DNA of 64,000 nucleotides, taken from Thelonectria olida. Taxonomy: Eukaryota; Ascomycota; Sordariomycetes; Hypocreales; Nectriaceae. This document shows, piece after piece, positions 46,362 through 56,440 of this stretch (position 1 is its first letter; each line of letters starts with the position of its first letter). A model generated the notes under the pieces. That model was not told where the DNA came from, did not search any database, and worked only from the letters and a program-made list of their open reading frames with translations. A program made the position numbers and the translations under genes. Where the stretch lies: assembly GCA_020736575.1 (NCBI GenBank), contig JAGPYM010000004.1, forward strand, positions 1,302,001 through 1,366,000, in the 5' to 3' direction.

Positions 46362-48000
46362 TCATTTCTCAGCGTTGGTGGGCTCTGTCTTTGGAGCCGC
46401 ATCTGCTGAACCCGTTTCCTCCTCTGGCTTCTTGGCGTCGTCTTCTGCTGGCTTCTCAGGGGTTGCTTCCTTGGCAGGTTCATCTGTTCCTGCCGACGAT
46501 GGTTTCTCGGCTGCAGTACCAGAGGAAACATCTGTCTTTGTCTCTTCTTTGGCTGCCTGTTCCTTCTTGGGCTTGTCCTCCTCGGGCTTATCCTCCTCCT
46601 GAGTGTCCTCAGGGACCGCTGGACTGGGAGCTGGCACAAGCTTTTCGGTTGGTTCCTCCTTGCTCTCCGGCTTGGCGGGCTCTGGCTCTGGCTCATGTTC
46701 CGACTCCCGCTCCGGGTCTTCGTCCAGTTCCACGATGGTCTGATCTGCGTCTGAGTCATCCTCATCGTCATGTTCCTCCTCTTGCTTCTCTTGAGTAGGA
46801 GGCTTTTGGTCCTCAGATGATGAATTCGCCACAACCGGCTTCTCAACAATGACAGGGACCTCTGTCACCTCAGACTCTTCCTCAACTGGTGAAGGGGCCG
46901 AGATGTGCATATTCTTGAGCTTGCGTGACACGCCATCAGCCTCCTCCTCCTCGGCCTCGATCACTGTCGTGACAGCGCTTCCCGTCGACGGACTGCTCCT
47001 GACATGTCGTCGTGTGTTGGTGCGGAGATGGAGGTTTTCGTCCTCGGCACCAGGACCACGTTGCTGGGATTGAGACTTCAAAATCGTGGGAGCAGGCTTT
47101 TCAGCCTCATGCTCAATAGGGGCCTCAAGACCCTCGGCTTCGGGAGGCAGCTTGTAGTTCTCCGCGGGCAACAGATCATAGAGATCACAGACCTTCTTAA
47201 AAAAGACATAAAGACCTGTCTGTCCCTCAACTGACCAGAAAACACCGCGGTGCTGGAACCAAGCGTGGGCGAATATGCGGTGAAGTCGACGGAAGACGTT
47301 CACCAAGTTTTTGACCCCGACATTCTTACTATGATTGTCGCTGAGGACAACGAAACGGCTTGGAAAGATCTTCTGATCTGTGACGACATTGGCGGCCCAA
47401 TCGAGAGTATGACAGCAATAGTCGATCGCGCAGCAGCTCTTAGGTTGCTCGTGCACAGCACAGAGAAATTGCCACTCAGAAGCGCGCATTTCAGGACAAG
47501 TGTTGGCGCTGCATGGAGGGGTATCGAAGAGGAAACCGACGATAAGAGAGTTGCATTGTGAGATGAGGAAACGACAGAGTTCGTAGAGCCAGATGGTGCG
47601 GTCGATACCGGCGGGTGGCTGAGCAAGCTGGTGGGCGGTTGTGCGGGAGAGTGGTTGGGTGTTGGACGCGGTATGATAACAATGTAGGGCGGCTAGATGT
47701 TCTTGAAGTTGAAAGGCTGAGTCCAGCTAAAGCAAGTCAGCTTTCCGAAGGCATCTCGAGATGAAGGCAGGCGCAATGACGAACCTCGTGAAGGGGTATC
47801 AAAGGAGGACCGGCAGTCATGTCCGAGGCTTTGGTTCCGGGATGTATGCGCCGCCTGGAGCTGGCGTCAAGCAACGTCTGCTCGGATGGTGTCGTCTGGG
47901 GGCTGGCCGGCTGGCCACCAGAGGGCGACTTGGGCCCGATCTGGATCTCGGCCGGCGGCGGAGGGCTTGGTAACCGGGGCGAGCTCGGTGCTAGGGACAT
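46362..48000 (-). CDS. MOB3: Mob3/phocein-family protein, STRIPAK subunit
   Basis: Exons 48000-47785 and 47726-46362 give 526 residues. The second exon rebuilds PLIPLHE-LDSAFQLQEHL, the segment preceding the Mob domain in fungal Mob3. The Mob domain spans about 73-260. Its zinc site is visible as Cys144 and Cys149 (CSANTC) plus His226 and His231 (HAWFQH), and the DTLD-like core is AIDYCCHTLDWAA. The C-terminal half is an acidic, Pro/Glu/Lys-rich tail (from about residue 265), as in the Sordaria protein. By family it belongs to the striatin-interacting phosphatase and kinase complex that controls hyphal fusion and fruiting-body development, at the nuclear envelope and ER. The donor of the intron is GTTCGT, a weaker variant of the usual GTANGT. 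It is divergent from ZNG1. Confidence 0.9.
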
Positions 48001-48479
48001 TGCTGAAAGAGTGAATGCCGCGAGTGCGCAGCGACGAGCAATTTGGAGAATCGCGAGTTGCGACAAGGTCAAAGGAATGGGAAGAGAGAAGTCGCTGGGC
48101 GGTTAAGGTAGACAACCTAACGGCAATGCTGGCGCTTTGACCCCTATGGACCAAGCTGGGCCTGGGGGGCGTTAGCTTCCACCGGCGCTTGCTTGCATTT
48201 TAAGCTCGATAGATGCATGCATTTTACGACGATGCATCTATCGGGGACCGTGTGAATATGGCGGGAATACACGGACCGTGGTGGGATGGTGGGGTGTGCA
48301 GACAGGCAATGAATCAATTTGTGTCTTCATAATGACAACGGAACTGGAAGAAACCCAACTTGAGAGTGAATTTAGCGAGAGGCGCTTGCAAATTAGAGAG
48401 AGTAGCCCACTTGAGGGCCGGTTTCATCAACAGCGAGCCTACAGCTACCAGAGACAGTTTCCCTTCATTATTCACAACC
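48001..48479. promoter_or_regulatory. Divergent promoter of MOB3 and ZNG1
   Basis: 479 bp between start codons. It contains a perfect 12-bp inverted repeat at 48207-48243 and a second, shorter one (CCGTGT near 48248 with ACACGG near 48271). The outer arms end in GATAG/CTATC. No clear zinc-responsive element was recognised. Confidence 0.55.
48207..48243. repeat. Perfect 12-bp inverted repeat, 13-nt loop
   Basis: CGATAGATGCAT (48207-48218) and ATGCATCTATCG (48232-48243) are exact reverse complements. Each arm contains the self-complementary ATGCAT. It is almost in the middle of the MOB3-ZNG1 interval. Confidence 0.9.
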
Positions 48480-49861
48480 ATGGATTTTGATGACGATGCC
48501 CCGCCAGATTTGGTTGACACCACCGCCGCAGCTGATGCTTCGGAAGAAGTCACAGTCAAGGTCCCAATCACGATTGTCACTGGTATGGTATCTCCCCTCT
48601 TCAACCTCGAATAATGGTGCCACAGGTCTGACTCTTTTGCAGGATATTTGGGTGCGGGCAAAACGACACTGTTGAATTACATCCTGACAGCTCAACATGG
48701 CAAGAAGATTGCCGTCATCATGAATGGTACGTGACAACTGCGGAAGCCATGATCCTTCTAACTAATCTGTGAGCTAGAGTTCGGTGATTGTAGGTATACT
48801 AGCCACTCACGATAATTTACTTCTCTAAGTGGACGATAGCGCTCGACATTGAGAAGTCTCTGACTGTCAACAAGGGAGGAGAGCAGGTCGAGGAGTGGCT
48901 TGACGTTGGCAACGGATGCATCTGTTGCTCGGTAAAGTAGGATATGGAGCATTGCTGTGAGCGACTGGTTAACGAGATTAGGGACACTGGTGTCAATGCA
49001 ATCGAGTCCCTCATGGAGAAGAAGGGCGCATTCGACTACATTCTGCTGGAAACAACCGGCCTTGCTGACCCTGGCAATTTGGCACCCTTGTTCTGGGTTG
49101 ACGACGGTCTTGGAAGCACCATCTACCTAGATGGCATCGTTACATTGGTGGATGCGATGAATATTCTGCGAAGTCTTGAAGACCCCACCGGGAAGATTGA
49201 GGGCCATGAAGACCATGACCATCATGGCCCCCTGATGACGACCGCTCATGTTCAGATTTCGCATGCAGATGTCATTGTCATCAACAAAGCCGACATGGTC
49301 ACAGAGAGCGAGCTTAGTGCCGTCAGAACCAGGATCGAATCTATTAACGGGCTCGCAAAGATCCACGTCACAGAGAAAAGTGTCGTGCCGCAGCTCGAGG
49401 GATTCCTTCTCGACTTGCACGCCTATGACCAATTCAATGAATCAGAGGCTAGTGCCAAGGGACACAGTCATCTTGACCCTGTGAGTGGTTGCACCTGGAA
49501 ATGAACGGGCCGGGAACAAACATTGTGGCTGACTGCTCAGACAATATCAACCGTGGCGATTCCTGTCGGTCGCCTGAGGCCCGACCAATTAAACCATGTT
49601 GACCGCTGGCTGCGGGCAGTATTGTGGGATAGCAAACTTCCCGATACGAAGGAGGCGGCCAAATTTGAGATACACCGCTCCAAGGGCCGCCTGGTGTTCG
49701 ACAACGGGGATGTCAAGATACTTCAGGGTGTTAGGGAGGTCTTTGACATTGTTGAATGCCCTACTGATCAGGAGGTTCCGGCAGAGGGCAAGATCATTTT
49801 GATAGGAAGAAATGTGGTTGGTGTAGACTTTGAAGGAAGTTTCCAGAGGACCGTCTTTTAG
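48480..49861 (+). CDS. ZNG1: ZNG1-type zinc chaperone GTPase (COG0523/CobW family)
   Basis: Exons 48480-48582, 48643-48726, 48778-48789, 48840-48936, 48982-49480 and 49541-49861 give 371 residues. The P-loop GYLGAGKTT is at 35-43, the metal-binding CXCC motif GNGCICC is at about 90-96, and [11 protein letters not shown] (G3 region) and INKAD (G4) follow. A histidine cluster HEDHDHH lies near residue 180. The CobW C-terminal domain ends with [14 protein letters not shown]. Family knowledge: ZNG1 uses GTP to transfer zinc to methionine aminopeptidase 1, docking through a short N-terminal CPELVPI-like motif. Here the N-terminus has [11 protein letters not shown] at the matching place, a possible fungal form. 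The third exon is only 12 nt (completing EFGD), and the CXCC exon ends in phase 2, so all small exons are needed to keep frame. Confidence 0.92.
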
Positions 49862-50230
49862 ACCCAGTAGATGCATGAAATAGACGACGTATTACGCGTA
49901 CAGAGTACCTAACAGCAAGCCTCTTCCGCTACGCCGTTTGACCGACCGTGATGGAGGTTGCGAGTGTCGACAGCCTTGGCCCGCAGAGAGGGGACTTGAT
50001 TGGCCGAGACGTCATTCTCGGTGCGGACCCACTTGAATCCGGCCACGGGCTCCTAGGTGAATCGAGCCTCTGCAGCCTTCTCTGACCCGCGAAGTTCAAG
50101 TGCATCAAGCCTTTCGACACCCGAAGACACCGTCAAACGACCGACTGCGATTCCGAGAAGCTCGTAGCTACGAATACACGACCCGAAAACACCGCGATTC
50201 CGCCTTCTGTCGCTCGCGCCATCTTAAGCA
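49862..50230. other. Intergenic region between ZNG1 and NOT2
   Basis: 369 bp holding the 3' untranslated region of ZNG1 and the promoter and leader of NOT2, which is on the same strand. No further feature seen. Confidence 0.5.
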
Positions 50231-52623
50231 ATGATGAATCGGCCAGGTAGGACCGCTCCCGACCACTTGTTCCTCGCCAGCCTTAAACCCCGCTGTTTGC
50301 CCAATCTGCGGTACCGTGTCTCTGTCGAGACGAAGAGATAGACCAAGCCAACTAGACGCGACAATGTGCGCCGGCATGTGGTGCTGCTGTGCTCTCAACG
50401 CGGCCCCCATGACCATGCCCCTCCCTTGTCTTGGGAACGCATGTCGCTGGGCACCATCTCTGGACCGAACTCGAATCGATGCGAATGTGAACGAGAGAAA
50501 CAACGAGGAGAAGGCGCCATGCGTCGCCGTGATTTAGGCTGGCGAATTGTGCAGCGATTACTCATACAACGGCTGACCAAGGTTTTCATACGGTAGGAGC
50601 AGTGCCACAAACACTCCGGGGAATTCCTGGTGGTTTTGGAGGACAACAACAACCTCAGCAGCAACCGGGGCGAGCAGCGTCAGGTCGGTTACCGAACGGG
50701 AAGCTAGGTATGTTCCAATTGATTCTGGGTTGCCTCCAGCAACGGGCGAGTTTCCTACCTATCGCTTGGGAGCTAACCAAATTGCAACCAATCCAGCGAA
50801 CAATAGCTCTGGCTGGGCATTTGGAGGAGGTGTGCCAATGGGAGGTGCTGGTCTTCAGAACCCCAATCGTCAACTGGGTGGAAACGTTAGCTTTGCTCAA
50901 AGCTTGAGTGGCTCGCAACCTGCAACACCTCTCGACCTGTCGTATGTTTTCCACTTTGCCTCGTTGTTTCCTTAAATCATCATCGGTTCGGCCATGTGTT
51001 GCCCTCTTCATGGATTCGCAACAGGGAAAGAAGCCTCGGCTAGTAGCCAAGAAGGGCAACATGGCTGGGCCTTCCTCAGCACCCGACATTCCGAGTCGCA
51101 CTGCCTACGCGACTATTGTCAAGGGGTACTACGCGCGCTTGTTTTCACTTCACCCCTCATCATACATGATCTCAGACATTATTCGTTCTTGGTTCTATTT
51201 TTACTGACCACTTTGTATAGGGAGTTTCCTTCACTATCTAACAACTCTCAACTGTCGAATGCCAACCAGGCTTCTATGTGGTCTACTGCCGGGACTAGAC
51301 TAGGTGGGCCTATACAACGCAACCAACCAACACCATTGTCCTCCCAGCAAGGTGGCCAGGACGACCTCTTCAGCGCCAGCTCGTCTCGTATTCCCTCGGT
51401 TCAAGGATCCTTTCGATTTGGAAACCAAGGCAACATGAGTGGACCATCATCGCAAGCGCAACCCGGCAGTATCGATGACTTCCCTCCACTAAACAGGACG
51501 TCGAATGGAGAGATAGGATCGGACCGTGGCGCGAATCTGTTGTCATCTCTGGGATTCGGCCCTCAGGCTGGATCCTCAGGGCCTGCACCGAGTAACCGGG
51601 GCAATGGTCTTTTGAATGCTCTGTCGGCCAACACCCGGGCAAGCGAAATAAGATCGCCCTCGGGAGTTGGCGCACCTGGTGAGTGTTAGACACTATGTTT
51701 CTCGAACGCACGCTGAACTTTGCAGGCTCCTCTCGACTACAAGATAGAAAGGTCTCGGGAGGTGACGACGAGACGAGACAGAAGCTCCGAGATGATAGCT
51801 CGACCCTATCTTCTAGTGCAGCCGATGGGTCGTCACAAGATCGGGAGAGTCGTGCGTCTGGCATCGATCCATCAGGAAAAGCGAAGACTGAAAGTGAACA
51901 TCAACCACCGGAACTGATCGATCCCCTAGCTGGTATGCCTGCCGTGGATAAGTGGGGGATTAAGGGATTGCGCACTTTGATGAACAACTACCCCGACTAT
52001 CACGCAATGGTTGTGGGCATGGACCCCGGTTCACTTGGCCTGGATATAAACTCTCAAGAGTGAGGACCCTCGTTTCGGATTCGGGCATACAACTAACAGC
52101 GACAGGCTCTTTTCGACACAGATTTACTCCTTGTTCGATGATGCCCCTCCAAGACCAACAGCCAGCAATGGCAAGTTTCGATTACCTGACTGCTACAATG
52201 TAACAAACGTCCAGGCCATCGAGAGCAAGATTCCGAGTTTCAACGAAGAGACTTTGTTCTGGATTTTCTACAGCTGCCCAGCAGATCTGAAGCAGCAAAT
52301 GGCAGCAGTAGAACTGTGAGTCGAATCCGAGGACAAATCATAATCATTCTGACCGAAGTAGACATTCTCGAAACTGGCGGTGGCACAAGAAATTGCAGCT
52401 GTGGCTCACAAAGGATGAGCACATGACTCCCCAAATCCTAAGCCCCAACCATGAACGAGGATACTACATTGTCTGGGATACTTCCAGTTGGCGGAAAGAG
52501 CGAGTAGGTCACTCCCATCGTTCCGTATAGATGAAGAAGTTAACACGTTCTGTCTAGCGAGAGTTTACGCTCCATTATGGCGATCTAGATACGACCCTGA
52601 ACCCGGCTCCTGTTGCACCGTAA
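50231..52623 (+). CDS. NOT2: CCR4-NOT complex subunit NOT2
   Basis: Proposed exons are 50231-50246, 50597-50707, 50797-50941, 51221-51678, 51726-52059, 52106-52315, 52362-52503 and 52558-52623, giving 493 residues. The N-terminus (MMNRPGAVPQTLRGIPGGF) and the middle are Gly/Gln/Ser-rich and disordered, with the conserved EFPSLS and DDFPPLNR motifs. The NOT2/3/5 domain fills the C-terminus: KWGIKGLRTLMN, LFSTQIYSLFDD, then LFWIFYSCPADLKQQMAAVEL, RNWRWHKKLQLWL and WRKERREFTLHYGDL. NOT2 joins NOT1 and NOT3/5 in the deadenylase complex that shortens mRNA tails. Two introns are long for this window (350 and 279 nt). For intron 2 the acceptor at 50796 is preferred because GCTAAC precedes it and the other candidate (50739) would leave a 32-nt intron; both keep frame. 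Start ATG 50231 or 50234. Confidence 0.88.
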
Positions 52624-53415
52624 TCTTGCCTCGGTTAATTGGACATCTCCGGGGGCCGCAATGCCTCTCGGGCTGATTGAAATGGGGGGAAGTATTTCGT
52701 CTGGCGTTTCGCACTCTAGGCAGGGCAAGGTACTTGTTGTTCCTGAGGTTATGGATCGAGTCTATTGGCTCGGGGTCTGGGACGGTATGGAACGATTTGG
52801 TCATCAAGGTAGACGGTTTGTCGCCTAAGTTGGGGGCTGCACCGGATTAAAATATGATGCTTCCTGTTTATGATAGATGCTCTCGTGACCTTGCTCGTGT
52901 GGAAGTGAATGTGTTCTTCTGACTGGACCTTGATGCTGAGGAGGGACTTGAGTTGGAATAGTCTTGGAATCCTGTATACTCATCTTGAGGGAAAGGGTTG
53001 GTAGCCAAGATGTTCTCAGCAAGTCCATCGGCCTTCTAAGCGACTCTTGTTGTTGGTTGGGAGACCGCTGGAGTTTGGGTTGATGTTGGGGAATAATTAG
53101 CCGAGGTTCTTCCAGGCCGGCTTACCCAAGACGCCGCCAGGCGAGGCTAGAATCTCCCTATCCCAGAACCCAGCTTGTCTCCAGGATCATTACCACTTGA
53201 TTAGATGGGTATCGACCCACGACCGCGGCTCTCTGGCTTGTGGACTACATAGGTACTCAAGTTTCTTCTCGACATCTTCCCGTTTTCCATATCGGCGTCA
53301 ATATTCCAACAATCCTCACGGCCGAACCTCTCCTACCTCTCCCTACTCGCCACAGCTTCCGGCCAACAACGTATCAGCTCCCATCGCACCACCCACGCAT
53401 TACATCGCAGCGATC
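52624..53415. other. Intergenic region between NOT2 and CUE1
   Basis: 792 bp with the NOT2 3' side and the CUE1 promoter and leader. The CUE1 frame is open upstream to 53197, but only from a TTG. No repeat or RNA gene recognised. Confidence 0.5.
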
Positions 53416-54059
53416 ATGTCGAACGACCAGATTTCGCTGCCATACCTTCTGGTAATCATGGTCGTCTTCGGCCTGATTATCCGGTATCTCTTTGGGGGAT
53501 CTTCGCCACAGCAACCCACCAGATCGCCAGAGGCTGTCATGAGGTCAAGGGAAATCGCTGTCGAGAGAATACAGCAGATGTTTCCTCAAGCAGCAAGACG
53601 AAGCATACTCTGGGACTTGCAACGGAACGGTGGAAATATCCAAAACACCACTGAGCGGATCCTCGCGGGACGACTGGACACGGTATGCCCCTCCCTCTCT
53701 TGCGCCATTCAGCCCGATCAAATGGGCAATTGTCATCTCGAAGATTCTTGACTAACAGTTTCACTATGCAGCCCCCAGTCACCTTTCAGCCTCCTCCGCC
53801 TCCGGGAAGTAGCAGCGCCAGCGCGATGACGGCGCCCCGACAACCGGAGAAGCCGGCGCAGCCGGATCTTATCACTCGATACAACCTCAAGAACAAGATT
53901 GGGATGGTGGCTGTCGCCGAAGAAGAGAGGACTGGCAGGGCGTGGAGCTCAAACCGCGAGGAGAGACATGCTTCGTTGCAAAGTCGAAGAGACGAGATGA
54001 TCCTGGCGGCACGGAGGAGGATGGAAGCCAAGATCGCAGCCGAGAAGGCGGCGCAGTAG
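53416..54059 (+). CDS. CUE1: ER-anchored CUE domain protein, Ubc7 recruiter in ERAD
   Basis: Exons 53416-53682 and 53772-54059 give 184 residues. A membrane segment at about 10-27 (LLVIMVVFGLIIRYLF) near the N-terminus is followed by a short Pro/Gln linker and a CUE domain at about 47-88 (VERIQQMFPQAARRSILWDL, ending ERILAGRL). The C-terminal half is Pro-rich, then basic and helical (LITRYNLKNKIGMV, REERHASLQSRRDEM, RRRMEAKIAAEKAAQ), where the Ubc7-binding region is found in Cue1. By family it anchors the E2 Ubc7 at the ER membrane and promotes K48 chain elongation on misfolded proteins. The intron joins LDT-PPVTF in phase 0. The start is the ATG with A at -3 just before the membrane segment. 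Confidence 0.87.
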
Positions 54060-56440
54060 TGTTGAAACATGTGAAGTGATACGATGAGAATACGGCATAG
54101 CGGATTAATCGTTAAATCAACATGGTTTATGGCACTTTTTGCTGCCGGTCTCCAGTTTGAGGATTTTATGGGGAGGCTACTCAGAAAGCCTCGTCGTAGT
54201 GACACTTGCACATCAGCCTTCTATTGCTTCTCACAAGATCCTAGAACAGCTGAATCATTTGCCGCAAGTCTAGAATAACACGGCTGTACAAAGTATGTAC
54301 TTCAGTGCGTCCTTGGTTGCTTATGCGGGCCGTGCTGACGTTGAGCTGCGTTGGTCACATGCGCATGCAGGTTACCCGTCACCAAGGACGTCGGGCGACC
54401 GTTGGAGTGGTTGAATCCGGCATTGACGTCTGCGAGTCTAACATGGCGTAGCACCTTCCAAGACTGACTTGAAGTGGCACTTCCGTCACTTGACGCTACG
54501 CCATCATGTGCTCAGGAATAGCATCTATCGGCAGTGGCGCTGTGAAGTGTGGCTGGAGACGAGGCCGTGAAGCTGGTCATCGATGTCAAGCAGGTTGAAG
54601 TGTGGCAGTGCTGCGGATGTTGCGCGGGTGGCGCAGAAAGATCCGGGTTGCCGGGTTGCTATTGGGAGGCCGCGGCGCTTTCAACCTTAGATGGTGATTT
54701 GGTATGTTGGATGGATGATGAGTTTACATGTACAAGCAGTGTTGTCGTTGTGAGCAAACAGGTGGGATGTTTAGCTGCTCGATAATGGCGCTGAAGCACA
54801 TGTAGGAGTGAGTTGTTCATCTCACTGCGAACTGAGGCAGCTCCTGATTGTGCTTAGGAGATGTAATCATCCTTCTTTCCCTTCGACGTCAAAAGAGGCA
54901 TCAACCATCCGCAAAGGAGTGCGTGCAGCTTTTCTCCCAAGCCAGAGACAAGGAATGCCAGCGGGTACCTTGTATCTGAATCTCAGTATTCCTGCCCAAG
55001 AGTGGAGTGCCCTTGTCGCTGCCCATGGTGACCCCGCTACGAACGAGTTGTTTTGTTTTCTTTCATTTTGCAGGGTGTTTGATTCGGAGTTGCTCGATAA
55101 AAATAGACCCGGAAAGCAACGTGTAAAAGTCCTCGGAAAGCCGCAACGTTCAAGTTCTTGCTTTTAGCTACTCGTATTTTCACAGCGTTCCTGGAAAGGC
55201 CGCCTAACTGAGAGTAGAGTAGACGAGGTTGAAGCAAAAAGGAAACGAGGCTCAGGTACCTCTCACAAGCCTCAAGCCTCAGCTCTCTCCGGCCAGACCC
55301 TGGAAGTTGGAGGCGAAAATTCCCGTGCAAAAACGCTGAGGGCTGCTGAGCCACAGACCCCAGACGCGGCCCCGTCCGTCGCATGTTGTCATTGTCGTCG
55401 TGCATTTTTGCTGCATTTTTGGCCCCGAAGGTACCCAACTAAGGACCTGGCAAGTGGGGTGAGAAATACACCGCACACTCTGTCTAAGAAATTGGTGGTG
55501 TTTGGGGTCAAAGTGTGCGGTGAATTTTTCACACGACTTGCCTGGGCAAGTAGGTACCTTCGACCTCTCTTAGTGCCCGAGGGCTACCTCCCAACTGCCT
55601 GGTACTTCCCTGCTCTAAGAAGGACGACAGTGACGCTCCCACAAGTTACGCTGCGGCAAGCATTCCCACCCTCAAGCTGCACCTTCACAACGCTTTAGGA
55701 GCCCGACCACCACCTTCGCTTTTCCCGTTCTCTCTTCCATCTCCCTGCGCCGATTTCGATTTCTTCAGATTCACTCCCGGTCCCTGTCATCTATTTCCCA
55801 AAATCCGCCCCCATCCTCTACAACCTGACGTCATTTTGGTAAGTCTTTTTGTTGCTCCGGATCGGCAGCCCAATCCTCTGTTCGCATTCCTAGGGAATGC
55901 CCTGCGTCGCATCTTCAAGCTGCCGACTCTGGTCCCCGGCTACGTGAGCCAGCCACGTTCTGGGAGTGGTTGACCCCGGCATCTTTTGTCAGGCCGCCCG
56001 CTGGTCCCTCTTCATCTTCCCCTCGTCACGAAGCTCGCCCGAGTGCGATTTCCTATTTCCCGACCCAGTAACCATCCCGCTGACAGAGCTCAACTAGCCG
56101 TCAACAAACGACCACCGCCCAATCTTCGGCTTCATTTTTCGACATTACCGAAATCCACGAATGTATGCCTCTCTAGAGGAGCCGAGCCAATAGTCTCGTG
56201 CACCCTCTCCTTAGCTCGCCCTACCTCGTTGGCCGGTCATAAACATAAATGCTACAATGCTGACCTTGGATTTTCCGAACAGAAACACCACGCTTATTCG
56301 ACCGCACAAACAAACGGCTCTCAAACGATCTTCTCTCCTCCCGACCGAATCCCGCACGATTACCGTTGAACCCAACCAAGCCTCGTTAGTAGCGCCAAAG
56401 CTAGTGAACGGTTCTCAGCGCATTCGCGCAGCCGACTGCG
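54060..56440. other. 2.4 kb intergenic region upstream of the J-domain gene
   Basis: No supportable gene. It contains a long imperfect inverted repeat at 55464-55527 and a 10-bp one at 54443-54504. From about 55.6 kb the plus strand is pyrimidine-rich (CTTCGC, TTCTCTCTTCC), consistent with the promoter and leader of the J-domain gene starting at 56441. Confidence 0.5.
55464..55527. repeat. Inverted repeat, 16-bp arms with one mismatch, 32-nt loop
   Basis: Left arm 55464-55479 and right arm 55512-55527 pair over 16 positions with one mismatch (55468 against 55523). The core CACCGCACACT/AGTGTGCGGTG is perfect over 11 bp. It lies about 0.9 kb upstream of the J-domain gene start. Confidence 0.8.

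Noticed and set aside
50247..50596. snoRNA inside the long first intron of NOT2
   Set aside because: No box C (TGATGA) and no convincing H/ACA hairpins were seen.
54443..54504. ATGGCGTAGC/GCTACGCCAT inverted repeat with 42-nt loop
   Set aside because: Ten-bp arms with loops of this size are expected about three times by chance in this window.
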